A stretch of 45,754 nucleotides of DNA from Bermanella sp. (GTDB lineage Bacteria; Pseudomonadota; Gammaproteobacteria; Pseudomonadales; Oceanobacteraceae): contig JAPYOO010000007.1 of assembly GCA_029938135.1 (NCBI GenBank), forward strand, positions 1 to 45,754, in the 5' to 3' direction. Below, in pieces: positions 44,121 to 45,754 of the stretch. The number at the start of each line of letters is the position of its first letter. Within the stretch, counting starts at the first letter, position 1. The translations under genes and the position numbers were made by a program. The notes under the pieces were generated by a model. The model had not been told where the DNA came from and made no database searches. It worked only from the letters and a program-made list of their open reading frames with translations.

Positions 44121-45146
44121 TCAGCTTTTACCCAACACCTCCAACCTATAGCGCCGGGGCGTTGTATTGGTCCATCGTTTAAATGCCCGCTGAAATGCAC
44201 TCTGCTCTGAAAACCCCAGACGCTCACTGACATACAACACCGAATTAGAGGTTTGACGCAAATAGGTTAACGCCAACTCTTTGCGAATAGCATCTAAGAC
44301 TTGAGAGTAACTGGTGCCATATTCACTTAATTTTCTTTGAGCGCTGCGCACACTTAAATTTAAGTAACCAGCGACTTCATCAAGGTCAGGCACATGGTCA
44401 GGTAAATTTTTAATAACATAATCCTTTATGACCTCCATGGGCGAGGTGAAAGACTGCTGAGTCAATAACGAGACTGCATGCTCAACCAGCACCTTGTTAA
44501 GCTCAACATCCGACTTCCTTAAAGGCCATTGCAGAATAGCGTTATCCATCACCAGCGCATTATGCTCTGCATTGAAGTGTACTGGGCACTCAAAATACCG
44601 AGCATAAACCTCATTTTCAGCTTTTGGGCCGTGTGTAAAATAAACAGCACTGGGAGAACAATCGGCTTGATTAGTAAGAGCCCTAGCTGAGGCTAGTAGG
44701 CCTGTAATGATATTTTCACTCATGTGGTGACTGCAATTATAGGCAGGAACCCATTGAATAGTGGTGAGCTGACCATGATTCACCTGCAACGGCGCTCCCA
44801 TGTTGCCTGACAAAGACTGGAATCTGTATTGGGCCGCAATGGCGGCTCCAATACTGCTTGAAGTCAACGCAATTAAGCCTAATAACCCCCAGCACTCAGG
44901 CTCATAACGCTGCCCCTGTAAAAAACCCAACAAGGGCTCATCCAGTAAACCTGCCGCCAATTCGTAGATACTTTCATGGCTACGCACATCGATTAATAGT
45001 CTACCGTCATTTAATTGAGCTTCTGTTAACCCCACCTCTTGCAACAACACCTCGCGCTCAAGCCCGCGACGCTCGGCAAAATTCACCAGTGAGCGAACTG
45101 CATGGGCTGCTATCTTTGGATTTAAATAGGTAGATGATTGATTCAT
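44121..45146 (-). CDS. AraC family transcriptional regulator (arabinose-binding-domain type)
   Basis: A 341-residue regulator. The N-terminal two thirds (about 20-205) match the AraC-type arabinose_bd fold of the OruR/ArgR-like group, with LLGLIALTSSSIGAAI. The C-terminal DNA-binding domain (about 235-335) shows VAGYLNLSVRSAQRKLSEYG and LGFSEQSAFQRAFKRWTNTTPRRYR, the two helix-turn-helix units. It lies upstream of and parallel to the BASS-epimerase-MFS genes and is the natural candidate regulator for them; this is inferred from position. Confidence 0.9.
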   Translation of the reverse strand: MNQSSTYLNPKIAAHAVRSLVNFAERRGLEREVLLQEVGLTEAQLNDGRLLIDVRSHESIYELAAGLLDEPLLGFLQGQRYEPECWGLLGLIALTSSSIGAAIAAQYRFQSLSGNMGAPLQVNHGQLTTIQWVPAYNCSHHMSENIITGLLASARALTNQADCSPSAVYFTHGPKAENEVYARYFECPVHFNAEHNALVMDNAILQWPLRKSDVELNKVLVEHAVSLLTQQSFTSPMEVIKDYVIKNLPDHVPDLDEVAGYLNLSVRSAQRKLSEYGTSYSQVLDAIRKELALTYLRQTSNSVLYVSERLGFSEQSAFQRAFKRWTNTTPRRYRLEVLGKS

Positions 45147-45277
45147 GATGCTATTAAAGCAAATTGTCGTACACAGTCAATTTTCAAAACGGCCAATAGA
45201 TAAGGGAAAAGTAAGAATAAAACAATGAACAGGTTTTTATAATTATGTGCCGTGCGGTTTACCCATTGAGACCTCCA

Positions 45278-45514
45278 CTAAAACAGCTCGATCTCATCAA
45301 CGTCTCCAGGGGGCCTTCTGGAGTTTTCTTCTGCCAATACTAGATCCTTTAACTCCACTAACTCTTGGTCATTCAAAGCACGTATATCTAAATTCTGAAA
45401 TGTACGCCTTAATGCCTCGTTTGCGATAAAACACTGCTGATGCGCCACACCAATACCGGCAATACTCATTCCATTAGCACCATGCACAGGCTTATTGCAG
45501 AAAATGCACTTCAT
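45278..45514 (-). CDS. Small zinc-ribbon-like protein, DUF2175 type
   Basis: A 78-residue cytoplasmic protein starting MKCIFCNKPVHGANGMS, with C-x-x-C, then H and C in GVAHQQCF, a probable single zinc site. The remainder is a charged helix (LVELKDLVLAEENSRR). It resembles DUF2175-like proteins of unknown function; that name is from memory. The ATG at 45514 is chosen because GGAGG stands about six bases upstream; the frame opens eight codons earlier. It lies beside tRNA-Leu in the same direction, with a 187-base gap. Confidence 0.7.
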   Translation of the reverse strand: MKCIFCNKPVHGANGMSIAGIGVAHQQCFIANEALRRTFQNLDIRALNDQELVELKDLVLAEENSRRPPGDVDEIELF

Positions 45515-45701
45515 AGAGGCCCTCCATTCCCTTGCCAAGCATCTAATAAGACTTCGTATTAAGGATAGCCAGAGAGTATATTTTAACCAGCATTGAGAAA
45601 CGAAAACTGAACGACAGCGATAGTGAATCTAGATTTGAAATTGAATAACAGGTGTTTTTAACAAATAAAAAAGGGAGGGGTAAAACAGAAGTGTAACATG
45701 A

Positions 45702-45754
45702 TGGTGCGGATGGAGAGACTCGAACTCTCACGTCTTGCGACACTAGAACCTAAA
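45702..45754 (-). tRNA. tRNA-Leu(TAG), 3' part (cut by window edge)
   Basis: Read on the minus strand the visible part starts TTTAGGTTCTAG, covering the anticodon loop with TAG, then the variable arm (GTGTCGCAAGACGT), the GAGTTCGAGTC arm and the acceptor end ATCCGC with A and an encoded CCA (45704-45702). It agrees closely with known tRNA-Leu(TAG). The 5' half lies beyond the right edge. Confidence 0.93.

Noticed and set aside
1-45754. CRISPR arrays, rRNA genes, complete insertion sequences
   Set aside because: No regularly spaced direct repeats, rRNA-like sequence or transposase frames were recognised.

Overview
The window reads as chromosomal DNA of a gammaproteobacterium, probably a marine Oceanospirillales- or Pseudomonas-like lineage. 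The block leuC-leuD-leuB-asd-fimV-truA-trpF...folC-dedD-cvpA-purF-metZ (30.8 kb back to 13.9 kb, all on the minus strand) is the order known from Pseudomonas-type genomes. FimV, TgpA, UspE, ArsH and O-succinylhomoserine sulfhydrylase fit the same assignment. No genus can be named from the sequence alone.

Region 1 (1-3.4 kb) is mobile DNA: the C-terminal part of an integron-type integrase cut by the left edge, an unknown 80-residue protein with its own ribosome site and terminator, a minimal tyrosine recombinase, and a P4-type integrase ending just beside tRNA-Ser(GGA). This looks like one end of a tRNA-Ser genomic island.

Region 2 (3.6-9.7 kb) holds a YdjA-type nitroreductase, a membrane class III adenylate cyclase, a small CxC-motif membrane protein, a GAF-GAF-HD-GYP protein and an ArsM-type arsenite methyltransferase. 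The cyclase and HD-GYP genes suggest second-messenger signalling (cAMP and c-di-GMP).

Region 3 (9.8-13.7 kb) is the moxR-DUF58-tgpA operon with overlapping stop/start codons. Region 4 (13.9-30.8 kb) is the housekeeping block: methionine, purine, folate, tryptophan, tRNA pseudouridylation, polar hub protein FimV, aspartate-family and leucine biosynthesis. Compared with relatives, trpB-trpA sit between trpF and folC, but accD, usual at that position, is absent.

Region 5 (30.9-40.9 kb) has a LysR regulator divergent from leuC, uspE, a lipoprotein with a barrel-like C-terminus, arsH, an M48 metallopeptidase, an Lrp/AsnC regulator and leuA. leuA is preceded by a compact, potentially three-way-junction leader RNA that starts where a TATAAT box predicts transcription to begin and ends in a run of T. 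This is the most interesting undescribed element I see. An SDR enzyme of the HSDL2 type follows.

Region 6 (40.9-45.75 kb) contains an AraC regulator, a bile-acid:sodium-symporter-family transporter, an NAD-dependent epimerase and an MFS transporter in one orientation, then a small DUF2175-like zinc-binding protein and a tRNA-Leu(TAG) cut by the right edge. No CRISPR array, rRNA, replication origin or complete insertion sequence was seen. No stretch longer than 300 bases lacks a gene.
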